A DNA stretch of 64,000 nt, from NCBI RefSeq assembly GCF_020923435.1, contig NZ_CP087263.1, forward strand, positions 4,297,970-4,361,969. The letters are read 5' to 3'. Under the pieces are notes generated by a model. It was not told the origin of the DNA and did no database searches. It saw nothing but the letters and a program-made list of their open reading frames with translations. The position numbers were made by a program, and so were the translations under genes. Origin of the DNA: Brevibacillus humidisoli (GTDB lineage Bacteria; Bacillota; Bacilli; Brevibacillales; Brevibacillaceae). Numbering within the stretch: position 1 is the first letter of the stretch; each line of letters starts with the position of its first letter. Positions 32,187 through 40,532 of this stretch are shown here, piece by piece.

Positions 32187-32469
32187 ACTACCGCTGGATA
32201 TTGTCGTCACGTTGATGAGGCGGGAGCAGGTGCTCGATCAATACGAGATTGACCAACTTGCCGCGTTGTTTAGTAAGCATGTTAAAGACGTGTTATCTAT
32301 GGAAGATGCGGAATACGCTCTTGCCTGTTATCTCTCTAAAGCAAAACATAACGATGTCGTTTACAGGAACAGTGTATTGAAGAAAGTCGTTCGCTTCATG
32401 AATCAGTACGGCTGGCATCTGTCGGATGATTTCAAAGACTACTATAAGAAATATGCGTTGTTTCGTTGA
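32179..32469 (+). CDS. small protein of module A, second of a conserved pair
   Basis: A 96-residue protein (MNRLPLDIVVTLMRREQVLDQY...) whose ATG overlaps the previous gene by 8 bp and has GGGGGGAGGTGA upstream, implying translational coupling. It ends FMNQYGWHLSDDFKDYYKKYALFR. Module B carries the same gene in a frameshifted form at 43772-44067. The family is unknown. It is followed by a short CCCCGCC..GGCGGG hairpin with a T run (about 32473-32503). Confidence 0.6.
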   Translation: MNRLPLDIVVTLMRREQVLDQYEIDQLAALFSKHVKDVLSMEDAEYALACYLSKAKHNDVVYRNSVLKKVVRFMNQYGWHLSDDFKDYYKKYALFR

Positions 32470-32683
32470 CCTAACCCCGCCACTTGGCGGGATTTTCTTT
32501 TTGTGGGCTTTTTATGCGAGTAGAGGCAGTTTTTAAATCAGAGGGCGGGGAAGTTTGATTCTGCGGCAGTCTCATTCATCCTATGTCATTGATCATACTC
32601 TATCTTGATTATCAAGGAAGATCGTTACTCTTGTTCATGCTCTATTGATTCTCTCTATGTACATCTTGGCAGTCCTGCTGCTT

Positions 32684-33038
32684 CTCACCCCCCGCCCCGC
32701 TCCGCAGAGCGGGGCGTTCATCCATGTGAGGGGAGGACAACAGAGCGTTCCCCCTCTTACGAGGGAGAACGAACTAGGCTGTGAGGTTGAGGTATCCAGA
32801 AGCCTACGAGACATCAAACGCACCCAGGTGTAGCTTTACTGCGTGGATGGTTGAAAACATCACTCTGTCAAGGTTCCCTGTCCAAACGGACACTACGACG
32901 GAAAATCTGGGAGATCGAAGTAAGGCATCACGTCTTACTTTGCCAAAGGCGAATCCTCCGCTTCTAACGCGACTTCGTTCATGTAATAGAAAGGAATTAC
33001 ATGACCACATTCGGCTGATGAACGCCGAGGCATTTTTT
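32684..33038 (+). ncRNA. conserved structured RNA of module A (HEARO/omega-RNA-like), copy 1
   Basis: A non-coding block that is very similar to 44344-44686 in module B. It starts at a shared CTCACCCCCCGCC and continues with a CCCCGCT/AGCGGGG hairpin, GAGGACAACAGAGCG, a GTTC.CCCTC/GAGGG.GAAC hairpin, AGGCT/AGCCT, a GATG/CATC stem and TGTCC-AAAC-GGACA. A variable middle contains CATGTAAT/ATTACATG, and it ends in a conserved CGGC/GCCG hairpin with six T. Two stems change sequence between copies while keeping pairing. The layout recalls HEARO (IscB/IsrB omega) RNAs, but no such nuclease is encoded nearby. Confidence 0.6.
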
Positions 33039-33179
33039 AACGTGTTCTTCTGCGACCACGGGTACAGCTTGCATATTCATTTTCACGATCTTGATAGACC
33101 TGTTACTTTCTCTATACGAGATGAATCGGAAGGGGTTAAGGGGGGAAATGATATATTTTCTGTAAGGAATGATTCCATA

Positions 33180-33285
33180 TTCTAAAATTTAGAACATGGC
33201 GTGTTCTAAAATTTGAAACGCGACGTTCTAAAAATTAGAATGCCGTGTTCTAAAATTTGAAACGTCGTATTCTAAAATTTAGAAC
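33180..33285. repeat. five palindromic iterons with 22-bp period
   Basis: The palindrome TTCTAAAATTTAGAA, with one- or two-base variants, begins at 33180, 33204, 33226, 33248 and 33270. The last four copies are spaced exactly 22 bp (two helical turns); spacers are 5-8 bp of GC-richer sequence. Such arrays bind replication initiators or repressors cooperatively. No equivalent array is seen in module B. Confidence 0.9.
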
Positions 33286-33624
33286 GGAATAATATTAAGA
33301 GAATAATAACCAGATAGAAGAATACCCATTCTATCATCCCCTCGCCTAGGCTCGGGGGTGTAGTTGCGCGGAGCTTACCCTATTCGGTAGGCTTTTTTAT
33401 TTTCCCCCTCCCCAAAGCCCCTCCCCGCCGCGCACCGCTCTCCGCAAAAAATTTTCCGTAGGAATCACGCCGCCCCTGCGTCCGAGAGGAAAGTCCTTTC
33501 TTTCTCTAGGTACTGGGGCGGTTATAAGAAATGAACGCAGATTCATTTTGAAAATAAATCCAAACGGCCTGTAACCCCCTTTACATACCGCACTGTCATA
33601 TGGTCTATCTAATCTCACAGCAAT

Positions 33625-33653
33625 TTGACTTTGCCCTTTGACAACCTTATATA
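33625..33653 (+). promoter_or_regulatory. promoter of the module A recombinase
   Basis: TTGACT (33625-33630), 17 bp, TATATA (33648-33653), about 110 nt before the recombinase ATG. The stretch from 33286 to here has a GC-rich hairpin block and no gene. Confidence 0.55.
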
Positions 33654-33766
33654 GACGCCTGTGAACTGCCCCGCCACCCACTTGATCGACTATACGGAAT
33701 GCGCGGCGGCAGTGGATGATTCCGAAGGCGTTACGAAAACTGGAATTACTGAAACGAGGTGTGAAA

Positions 33767-34548
33767 ATGAGAGATAGAGTAATCGGTTATGTCCGTGTAT
33801 CTACACAGGGACAAGTCAAGGAAGGCTATTCCCTTGGCTATCAGGTGGAGGAGATTCAGCGATTCTGCGCCCACCACAACCTTGAATTGCTCGACATCTA
33901 CAAGGATGAAGGGATTTCGGGTGCTAAGGTGGACGAGGACGAGCTAACAATAGAACGCGAGGGCTTGCAGGAAATGCTATCTGATCTGAAATGGCGGGAC
34001 GTGAAGTATATCGTTGTTCTAAACACTAGTCGCCTATGGCGGGCAGATATGGTCAAAGTACTGATTCATCGGGAGCTAAAGCGGCATCAAGTGGATGTCA
34101 AAGCCATCGAACAACCCAGTTACAGCATCTATGCTCACGACCCCAACGATTTTCTAGTCAACGGCATGATGGAACTGCTAGACCAGTATCAGCGGCTGGA
34201 GATTGCCCTCAAACTGAGCAGAGGACGGCGAAAGAAAGCCCAGCAGGGCGGTTATGCGGGGGGAAGGGTTGCCTTTGGATACAAAGCCACCAAAGGACAG
34301 AAAACCCTCTCTGTTGACCCTGTACAGGCACAGACTGTCCGTAGAGTCTTTGAGTTGAAAGAACTGCATCCTATGTGGTCATTGGCGCAGATTGCCGCAG
34401 AACTAATCAGCAAGGCTTCAAAACGGTACAAGGAAAACCGTTCAGCAAAGTACAGGTGAAGCGCATCCTAGACCGCGAGGACTTTTACAGGGGGATATAT
34501 CGCTATGGTCAGATCGAAGCCAAGGGGGTACATCAGCCCATAATCTAG
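33767..34548 (+). pseudogene. serine recombinase of module A, disrupted by a 1-base deletion
   Basis: The N-terminal resolvase domain is intact (GYVRVSTQGQ with the nucleophilic serine, DEGISGAKVDEDE, VVLNTSRLWRAD), followed by the start of the Recombinase domain (GGYAGGRVAFGY). At about 34404 the sequence AACTAATCAG should read with one more A, as the module B copy shows; the frame then shifts and stops at 34459. Restoring one base recovers the full ending QVKRILDREDFYRGIYRYGQIEAKGVHQPII and a stop at 34548. The start is the ATG at 33767 behind GAGGTG. At about 260 residues even the intact form lacks the long coiled-coil of phage integrases. Confidence 0.85.
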
Positions 34549-34603
34549 CTTTTCGTTACTTAACGGAGAGCCATTGATCTCGTATAGAGCAAGTAAAGAC
34601 GGT

Positions 34604-34665
34604 AGTAAGAGATTGCTGGCGTATCTTTGCGGCTTGTCCGCTCGAACTGAGGGTGCAACCTTACT
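34604..34665 (+). ncRNA. candidate IS110 bridge-type RNA, module A copy 1
   Basis: Outer stem AGTAAG/CTTACT encloses a second stem TTGC/GCAA, an internal loop reading CGTATCTT (34620-34627) and a GCGG-CTTGT-CCGC hairpin; the 3' strand has the conserved CGAACTGAGG. It lies between recombinase and transposase, where IS110-group elements encode their bridge RNA. CGTATCTT can pair with all eight bases of AGGATACG at the module's right flank (36122-36129), one pair being G-U. Confidence 0.65.
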
Positions 34666-34689
34666 GTAAACACCGTTTCAATGCCATTG

Positions 34690-34794
34690 GTATCGAATGG
34701 TTTCTCATGGGTTAGATTTTTGCTTGCGTATCTTTGTAGCATGTCTACTTGATCGGAGGATGCAAACTCTAGCTCATCAGGAACCATTCGATAC
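34690..34794 (+). ncRNA. candidate IS110 bridge-type RNA, module A copy 2
   Basis: A diverged second copy: a perfect 13-bp outer stem (GTATCGAATGGTT at 34690-34702 with its complement at 34782-34794), the same loop CGTATCTT (34727-34734) and an apical hairpin GTAG-CATGT-CTAC. The apical stem differs from copy 1 (GCGG/CCGC) at two positions with pairing kept, which supports a functional RNA. It ends 17 nt before the transposase ATG. Confidence 0.62.
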
Positions 34795-34811
34795 AGGAGA
34801 GGAGTCTGTAT

Positions 34812-36047
34812 ATGGACTATCAAGACAATTTGATCTATGTGGGCGTTGACCTGCACAAAGAGCATCACACGGCAGTAATGATTGATGATCGGAATCGGAA
34901 GTTGGGCGAGATTCAATTCCTGAACAAGCCCGCCGCCTTTCCGAAACTTTTACAGGAAGTGAAGAAGCACACGAAAAAAGGCATGAAAGCCGTCTATGGA
35001 TTGGAGGACATCGGCGGGAACGGCAGAGCGTTAGCGGTATTCTTGGCGGAAAGCAATTGCTGGGTAAAAGAAGTGAATCCAGTCCTCTCTACAGCTAGAC
35101 GGAAAAGCCATGTGACGGTACAGAAATCAGATAGCTGGGATGCTGAATGTGTAGCGCGGGTACTGCGAGACGAGTTAGAGAAGTTGCCAGATGCCAAGCC
35201 CATGGACTTGTATTGGGCACTCAGCCAGCTTGTCACTCAGCGGAGATCGCTGGTGAAGAACCAAACGGCACAAAATCAAAAACTGCATCAGCAGTTGAGC
35301 TATCACTATCCAAGTTATAAGCAGTTCTTTTCACAGGTAGATGGAAAGACTGCTCTTTCGTTTTGGAAGAAGTACCCTTCCCCACGCCACTTGGCAGGCG
35401 TGACCGAAGAGGAATTAGCGCAATACTTGCGGAAATGGAGCAATTACTGTCTATCCGACAAAAAAGCGGCTCAAATTCTCGCGCTGATAAAAGAAGATGG
35501 CGACACAACAAGGGACTTCCAAGAGAAGCGGGATTTTATCGTGCAAAGCCTTGTCCGAAACATCCGTTTCAATCAGATTGAGTTAGCGAGGATAGAAGGG
35601 GAAATCAAGGAATTGATGGCAGGTCTAGGGTTTCAACTTGAAACGATGACGGGGATAGACCTTGTAACAGCGGCAGAGTTAGTAGCGGAGATTGGCGACA
35701 TTCACCGCTTCTCCACCCCCGAAAAACTGGCTCGTTTTGCAGGAATCGCCCCCATCTTTGCAGGTTCGGGCGGGAAGGGGAGGAACTATAAGAGCAAGCA
35801 GGGAAATCGCGTCCTGCACGAGATCATCAAGGGCATAGCCATTCGCCAGATAGCGGTTACGAGAGGAAAGAAAGAGCCACGTAACCCATATTTCTACTCG
35901 TATTATGAGCAGAAGCTGGAGGCGGGGAAAACGAAGCAACAGGCTATCGTCTGTATTATGAGGAAGTTGGTCAACGTCATACACTACCTGATGCGAACAA
36001 AGGCGGCGTATGAGATGCCTACTGTTTCAGAGAAACAAGCAGGATGA
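34812..36047 (+). CDS. IS110-family DEDD transposase, module A
   Basis: A 411-residue RNA-guided-type recombinase of the IS110 family. The N-terminal RuvC-like DEDD domain shows YVGVDLHKEHHTAV, YGLEDIGG and KSDSWDAE (acidic residues of the active site). A central coiled region follows, then the C-terminal Tnp_20 domain with TGIDLVTAAELVAEIGDI and FAGIAPIFAGSGG, whose serine is the expected nucleophile. The length and all motifs are intact, so this copy may be active. AGGAGAGGAG precedes the ATG at 34812. The two RNA hairpins directly upstream are its likely guides. Confidence 0.92.
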   Translation: MDYQDNLIYVGVDLHKEHHTAVMIDDRNRKLGEIQFLNKPAAFPKLLQEVKKHTKKGMKAVYGLEDIGGNGRALAVFLAESNCWVKEVNPVLSTARRKSHVTVQKSDSWDAECVARVLRDELEKLPDAKPMDLYWALSQLVTQRRSLVKNQTAQNQKLHQQLSYHYPSYKQFFSQVDGKTALSFWKKYPSPRHLAGVTEEELAQYLRKWSNYCLSDKKAAQILALIKEDGDTTRDFQEKRDFIVQSLVRNIRFNQIELARIEGEIKELMAGLGFQLETMTGIDLVTAAELVAEIGDIHRFSTPEKLARFAGIAPIFAGSGGKGRNYKSKQGNRVLHEIIKGIAIRQIAVTRGKKEPRNPYFYSYYEQKLEAGKTKQQAIVCIMRKLVNVIHYLMRTKAAYEMPTVSEKQAG

Positions 36048-36121
36048 TAGAATAAGAATAGCTGGCGGTAATTGGAAAACAGTTGCCGCCTTCTCTCTAC
36101 GAAAGTAACGGTTTATTAACT

Positions 36122-36227
36122 AGGATACGTATAAGGGGCAAGTGGATAATCCGCTGAGTCTCAACCGGTATACGTATGTGGAGAATAATCCGTTGAGGTA
36201 TGTTGATCCGAGCGGTCACATCGCGGC
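36122..36227 (+). pseudogene. Rhs core 3' fragment between module A and the IS21 element
   Basis: Reads in frame as the Rhs core ending (DTYKGQVDNPLSLNRYTYVENNPLRYVDPSGHIAA) and is the same as 41932-42036. It starts abruptly at the module A right end and is cut by the IS21-type insertion; the rest continues at 38451. Confidence 0.9.
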
Positions 36228-36341
36228 TGTCAACTGCAAATGAAAATTCCCCATTATCTGCACTTGAATTTTCCCCATATTAGGCAATAGGTTTGTTTGA
36301 ATAATGCCCCCCGAGGGGGGCTGGCGGCGGGAAAATTCCGT

Positions 36342-37121
36342 TCATTCGGTTTTATCTTCAATTGTCTCTGGTCGAAAGAAACCAGCTTTTTTCTTCTCCT
36401 TTATGCGATAACTTTCTCCTTTAATGTTGATGGTGTGGGAGTGATGCAATAATCGATCAAGGATGGCGGTGGCAAGTACCGTATCTCCAAATATCTCTCC
36501 CCACGAACCATAAGACTTGTTCGAGGTAAGAATAATCGAACCAGATTCATAACGCTCCGAAACGATTTGAAAGAAAAAATGAGCTGCCGTTTCATCCATC
36601 TTGCGATAGCCGATTTCATCAATGATCAGTACATTCGGCTTAATAAAAGCCCGCATTTTTTGTTTGATACTATTGTTTTGATGGGCAATCTGAAGTGTCT
36701 GAACCAAATCGTGAGCAGTTGTAAAGTAAACTGTCAAACCTTGCTTAATGGCTTCCAGAGCCAATGCAACAGACAAGTGGGTCTTTCCGACTCCTGGCGG
36801 ACCCAGCAAAATGAGATTCTCCTGTTGGTGCACAAACCGGAGGGTTGCCAAATCACGAATCCGTCTTTCATCTACGGAAGGCTGGAAACTGAAATCGAAT
36901 TGCTCTAATGTTTTATGGTAGGGTAAATGAGCCAATCGTGTCTTCATTCGAATAAATCGATCCCTCTTGGCCTTGATTTCCTCTTGCAAAAGCTTGTCCA
37001 AGAACTCCAAATACGATATATTCTGAGCAGCAGCTTCTTCTGCGTGGTGGTGAATAATTTCCGGGATTCGTACCCATCCCATTTGCGAAAAGGCTTCTTC
37101 TAAACGGGACTGGAGCATCAT
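36342..37121 (-). CDS. istB: IS21 helper ATPase IstB
   Basis: A 259-residue AAA+ ATPase that activates and targets the IS21 transposase. Walker A GPPGVGKTH is near residue 105, Walker B VLIIDEIG near 165, and the conserved LTSNKSYGSWGEIFGD segment near 200. Its start overlaps the istA stop by 4 bp (ATGA), the usual coupled arrangement. Complete. Confidence 0.95.
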   Translation of the reverse strand: MMLQSRLEEAFSQMGWVRIPEIIHHHAEEAAAQNISYLEFLDKLLQEEIKAKRDRFIRMKTRLAHLPYHKTLEQFDFSFQPSVDERRIRDLATLRFVHQQENLILLGPPGVGKTHLSVALALEAIKQGLTVYFTTAHDLVQTLQIAHQNNSIKQKMRAFIKPNVLIIDEIGYRKMDETAAHFFFQIVSERYESGSIILTSNKSYGSWGEIFGDTVLATAILDRLLHHSHTINIKGESYRIKEKKKAGFFRPETIEDKTE

Positions 37122-38359
37122 TGTACGATCACCTCCTCGTCAGCAAACTGCTCGTAGACTGATAAATCACGTTCCACCACTTCAGGGCTTGGATTTGAAA
37201 CCAGACGCGGCATAGGTTGGGGAGCCTTCACGCGACTTTGGGTTTGAATCCCCTCGAAGTGTTTTTTATTGGTTACGACTTGTTTGGAACGAACTGCTTT
37301 TTGATGTTCAGCGATAATCGTGTTGCCCTGATAGATCCGGATATGACCATTCTGGAGATCTTGTACCTGTACCGTATGACCAATATAGGTATAGGGTACA
37401 GAATACCTGCTTCCTCCGTAAGAAACGAGCAAATCGTTGGATACTCTTCGAGTATGCCGTTCTACTTCTTCGAACGGAACCGGGTTAAGCGGCTTCAACT
37501 GTTCATGTTTCCATCGATCTACCGGCTTTTCATGTGTGGTGCCGTGAATCCGTACATTGGCTACCGTATCCAACCAATGGCGTACTTGTTGATTCAAGTC
37601 ACTCAGGCTGGTAAACGACTGTACGCGAGGCCAAAAATTCTTTCGCACATAGCCAACACCATTTTCTACTTTCCCTTTTGTTCGTGCACGGTAGGGGGCA
37701 CAACGCCGGAGGGTAAAGCCGTGATGACTTGCAAACTGAGAAAAACGTTCATTCCACAATACATGGCCTTGGTCGTCGTAACCTGCAATGACGGTTTTCA
37801 TATTGTCGTACAAGCATGTATCCGGTCTGCCTCCAAAGTATTGCATGGCACGTAAGTGACAGCCGATGAGGGTATCCAGCCGTTCGTTCTCCGTAAATTC
37901 CACATACAACATTCTCGAGTATCCCAAAACCATGACAAAGGCGTATAGTCGTTTATATCCACCATTCCATTCCACTTTGAAATGTCCCCAGTCTACTTGC
38001 GCTTGCTTACCAGGTGTGGTTTCATAACGGATCGTTGCCTTGGAGGTAACGACGGGGCGCAATGGTTCCATGAAGGAACGAAGGAGTCTAATTTGTCCTG
38101 AGTATCCCTGGGCTCTAATTTCATCAAACAAGACAACAGCATTTAAGCAGCCTTCTTCCATTCTCGCTTTGATATAGGGTTTAAATGGATCGAGGATGCT
38201 TGCTTTTTTGACGGTTCGCTGGTATTTCGAAGGTTCATCTCTCTTCAGCCACTTACGGATTGTTTTTCGATCCCTCCCTAATTCGTTCGCAATTTGCGTG
38301 GTACTCATTCCTCTTTGTTTCATGTCTTTAATCAAGTAAAACTCCCCATTCTTTAGCAT
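37118..38359 (-). CDS. istA: IS21 transposase IstA
   Basis: A 413-residue DDE transposase. An N-terminal helix-turn-helix (MSTTQIANELGRDRKTIRKWLK) binds the ends; the rve integrase core runs from about residue 110 (QVDWGHFKVEWNG, first Asp) through the second Asp region CLYDNMKTVI to the Glu in KGKVENGVGYVRKNF. Complete and followed directly by istB. Confidence 0.95.
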   Translation of the reverse strand: MLKNGEFYLIKDMKQRGMSTTQIANELGRDRKTIRKWLKRDEPSKYQRTVKKASILDPFKPYIKARMEEGCLNAVVLFDEIRAQGYSGQIRLLRSFMEPLRPVVTSKATIRYETTPGKQAQVDWGHFKVEWNGGYKRLYAFVMVLGYSRMLYVEFTENERLDTLIGCHLRAMQYFGGRPDTCLYDNMKTVIAGYDDQGHVLWNERFSQFASHHGFTLRRCAPYRARTKGKVENGVGYVRKNFWPRVQSFTSLSDLNQQVRHWLDTVANVRIHGTTHEKPVDRWKHEQLKPLNPVPFEEVERHTRRVSNDLLVSYGGSRYSVPYTYIGHTVQVQDLQNGHIRIYQGNTIIAEHQKAVRSKQVVTNKKHFEGIQTQSRVKAPQPMPRLVSNPSPEVVERDLSVYEQFADEEVIVQ

Positions 38360-38567
38360 ATTTCTCTCCTCCAGGGAGAGATTTTCTGCCGAAAGTGGGG
38401 AATTTTCAAGTGCCGTTATTGAGGATTTTAACAGTGCCGTTCACACGGCAGAAGGAACGGGAGGAATTGGTGGCTTTACATCACCAGAAGAAGAGTACCT
38501 GCATTGGGCACGGGTTGCGGCAAGGAAGGCATACGAAGAGGGGATAGAACCAGAAGATGCAGTAAGA

Positions 38568-39023
38568 ATGTATGTACCGACGAAGTTACAGGAGGAAGTT
38601 CTTCCGACCGCTATCGTCACATTTAATACTGCGGTTGGCATGAATCATGGGGATGCTCCCGATTTAGGGTTGTCAGCTCCTGCCACCGGTGCATTAGCGG
38701 GGACGTTGAAAAATACGTCTAAGGGGACGGTAAAAGCTGTTAATGGTTTTGATGCAACAGTACATGCTGGAAAACAGAGTAAACATATTCCAGGACATCC
38801 AAACTATCAGCCAGGTAAAAGTATTTTTACTGGTGATGCACAGAAGCTATTAGATAAATATGCGGGGAAAGGAGAATGGATTGGACAAAACAAAGAACGT
38901 GTTGATTTTGGTGAAATTATTGGTAAATATGTAGACCCTGTTACGGGTGAGGCTATTGAAACAACTAAAGGGATAATTCACTATTCTAAAAATGGGGCGC
39001 ATATTGTACCCGCAAGGCCGTAA
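38568..39023 (+). CDS. displaced Rhs toxin tip, polymorphic toxin type 50-like
   Basis: The Rhs frame is open from 38451, right after the IS21 element, but the core is gone, so the first ATG is internal. Up to about 38722 it encodes the linker shared with the cassette at 42037 (FTSPEEEYLHWARVAARKAYEEG ... GTLKNTSKGT). After AAGGGGACGG the sequence becomes a distinct AT-rich toxin domain with KHIPGHPNYQPGKS, RVDFGEIIGKY and GIIHYSKNGAHIVPARP, the pattern of bacterial toxin 50, a nuclease-like domain found at the tips of polymorphic and phage MuF toxins. Headless, so probably a silent cassette. Confidence 0.75.
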   Translation: MYVPTKLQEEVLPTAIVTFNTAVGMNHGDAPDLGLSAPATGALAGTLKNTSKGTVKAVNGFDATVHAGKQSKHIPGHPNYQPGKSIFTGDAQKLLDKYAGKGEWIGQNKERVDFGEIIGKYVDPVTGEAIETTKGIIHYSKNGAHIVPARP

Positions 39024-39038
39024 AGGAGAATGTAGGAA

Positions 39039-39341
39039 ATGGATAGTTTAATTCAGAAGGTAAGTGGATATCCAAGTGGAACCGTGTTAGTAATAGAATG
39101 GATGAATGGCAGTAAGATCAAAGGCTGGCTTGACACAATTTTTGAAACGGATAACGGACTAGAATTAGACGATGATGGTTACGAAGAATACTTTGCCCTT
39201 TTGGTTAAAATCCAATCAATCTTGCAGGAACCATTACAGCAAAATGAAAAATATGCTGTAGGAAGTTTGATAGAGGTTTCGGCGCAGGATAATTTATTCA
39301 AAATAAGTTTAGAAGATGGAACAGTAGTTTGGCAAAACTAA
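39039..39341 (+). CDS. candidate immunity protein for the type-50 tip
   Basis: A 100-residue acidic protein (MDSLIQKVSGYPSGTVLVIEW...) 15 bp after the toxin stop, preceded by AAAGGAGAATG. It looks like a small beta-barrel fold (LVIEWMNGSKIKGWLDTIFE, LIEVSAQDNLFKISLEDGTVVW). The assignment is positional; the family is not recognised. Confidence 0.6.
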   Translation: MDSLIQKVSGYPSGTVLVIEWMNGSKIKGWLDTIFETDNGLELDDDGYEEYFALLVKIQSILQEPLQQNEKYAVGSLIEVSAQDNLFKISLEDGTVVWQN

Positions 39342-39441
39342 GGTTTTCCAACTTCATAGAGGGTTTACTTCTTCTAAATGCGGTCACACAACAAACCAAA
39401 CACTAAAAAACTTGACAAACACGCTTAGACCAGCTTTCAAA

Positions 39442-39484
39442 GGCTTATTCCAACTTGACTGATAAGGAGGAATGAGCCTTTTTT
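39442..39484 (+). terminator. terminator after the type-50 cassette
   Basis: GGCTTATTCC pairs with GGAATGAGCC (39469-39478), then six T. The same hairpin recurs at 52454-52495. Confidence 0.75.
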
Positions 39485-39515
39485 GCATGCCCAAAATCAA
39501 AGGAGGAAAAGGAAA

Positions 39516-39952
39516 ATGGCGAAACAAGTACAGGAAACGCAGGTCTAATTGCACAGGCTGAGTACTTTGACCAGTTGGCAGACAAAAAGGACGGACCCCC
39601 AAGACTGGAAGCCATTCGCCGTTTGGGAGAACTACAACGTGAAGCGTCTGGATTAAGGGAGACTGTACAGCATAACGAAAGTGTGTTAGTCCGTCAGAAA
39701 AGGGAATTAGACGTAGCAAAGGAAGAAGCGGTGGCGATGATTCGGAGGGCAGAGGAACGAATACAGGAAACGGAACAACCATTAGCTCTTCAAATGGCGA
39801 AACTGGAAGAATTGGAGGGATGGATGAATGAAGCAATTAAGCAAAGAAGCATTGGAAGCACGCCGCCAGTAGGAAAGAGAGTACAGACGGAAATGGTGGC
39901 AAAAACTGGAAAACGAAGAGAAGCAAAGGGAGTACGAGCGGCGATATTGTAA
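39516..39952 (+). pseudogene. decayed coiled-coil gene, copy 1 of a duplicated phage-like block
   Basis: AAAGGAGGAAAAGG precedes an ATG at 39516, but the frame stops after ten codons because one base is missing relative to the copy at 52527. The remainder is open from 39575 (MADKKDGPPRLEAIRRLGELQREASGLRETVQ...) and looks like a glutamate/arginine-rich coiled coil, running on into a frame that matches the next decayed gene. The function is unknown. Confidence 0.6.
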
Positions 39953-40102
39953 GGCAAGGCAAGGCAGTCTGTACAATAACACATGCAGCCCTACGATTTC
40001 GTAAAGCAAACCGTATCAACAATCAAGGCAAGGGTATTTTACCTGACAAGGAACGAAACCACGATACAAACCAAATATAACGGCCACAGGAGGAAAAACC
40101 AC

Positions 40103-40288
40103 ATGAATAAACAGCAGTTGGAACAGCACTTATGGAATCAGCTACAAACGAATCACAGACTACTAGACAGAATGGAAATACTAGCTGACAAACTCGACCT
40201 ACACAGAGCATTTATACAAGCGAACGGATTAACAGAAGCATTTAGAGAGTTTGAAAGTAGGAGCAAGGCCTTAGAGTTGAAACATTGA
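40103..40288 (+). CDS. small helical protein of the phage-like block
   Basis: A 61-residue protein (MNKQQLEQHLWNQLQTNHRLLDRMEILADKL...) with AGGAGG 10 nt before the ATG. It looks entirely alpha-helical. The equivalent position near 53105 keeps the ribosome site and a similar 'EQ/EHxxFLWxN' start but is broken. No family was recognised. Confidence 0.5.
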   Translation: MNKQQLEQHLWNQLQTNHRLLDRMEILADKLDLHRAFIQANGLTEAFREFESRSKALELKH

Positions 40289-40383
40289 ATGAAAACAAAC
40301 AGATGGATTGAGGGGCTGTGGGTATGTAGCCCTCCCCACAGTCGGGGAAACGAACCCCATGAAATGAGGTTGGGGGTAAAAGG

Positions 40384-40530
40384 ATGGAGAAAAAGATATG
40401 CGGAGCAAAGACAAGAAACGGCGAGCCTTGTAAAAAAGCCGTATTAGTGAATGGACACTATAGGTTACATGGGGAAAGTTCACTGGACCGAAAGACCGTT
40501 CAAAATTATAAGGCAACAAAAACGCGCTGA
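40384..40530 (+). CDS. short HGG-type cysteine protein, probably truncated
   Basis: A 48-residue product beginning MEKKICGAKTRNGEPCKKA and containing YRLHGESS, the pattern of small phage proteins with a CGAKTR..G.PC...RLHGG motif often next to terminase genes. GTAAAAGGATGG lies just before the ATG. The next bases, read one frame over (NALKHRLYETIWLDTLTDEERQLYARVS), continue like a terminase small subunit, so a frameshift has probably ended the gene early. Confidence 0.45.
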   Translation: MEKKICGAKTRNGEPCKKAVLVNGHYRLHGESSLDRKTVQNYKATKTR

Positions 40531-40532
40531 AA

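Larger units (their letters stand above)
31570..36121 (+). mobile_element. mobile module A (small-protein pair, structured RNA, serine recombinase, bridge-type RNAs, IS110 transposase)
   Basis: The right end is well defined: it lies 31 nt after the hairpin GGCGG...CCGCC that follows the transposase, and the same 31-nt spacing is found in modules B and C. The next bases are Rhs core sequence (AGGATACG at 36122). The left end is not resolved; a segment containing ACGCACCGCCA near 31616 also occurs near 43219 in module B, so the shared part begins at or before it. Cargo in order: two small ORFs, a 350-nt RNA, a 22-bp iteron array, a frameshifted serine recombinase, two bridge-type RNAs and an intact DEDD transposase. 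Confidence 0.7.
36228..38446 (-). mobile_element. IS21-family insertion sequence (2219 bp) with 4-bp target duplication
   Basis: The element begins TGTCAACTGC and ends GTTCACA, that is 5'-TG...CA-3'. Inner repeats near both ends read GCACTTGAA..TTCCCC in inverted orientation, the multiple terminal repeats of IS21. CGGC is duplicated at 36224-36227 and 38447-38450. The uninterrupted sequence survives at 42027-42050, so the insertion point is certain. It splits an Rhs tip cassette. Confidence 0.95.

Noticed and set aside
32870-32920. pMV158-type nick site (CACTACGAC after a TGTCC/GGACA hairpin) in the conserved RNA block
   Set aside because: The match is partial, the block ends in a conserved transcription terminator, and covariation points to an RNA. 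The same string is in module B, which has no Rep gene.
33180-33285. Regular repeats suggesting a short CRISPR array
   Set aside because: The units are palindromes, the spacers are only 5-8 bp and similar to each other, and no cas gene is near. Iterons explain the pattern better.
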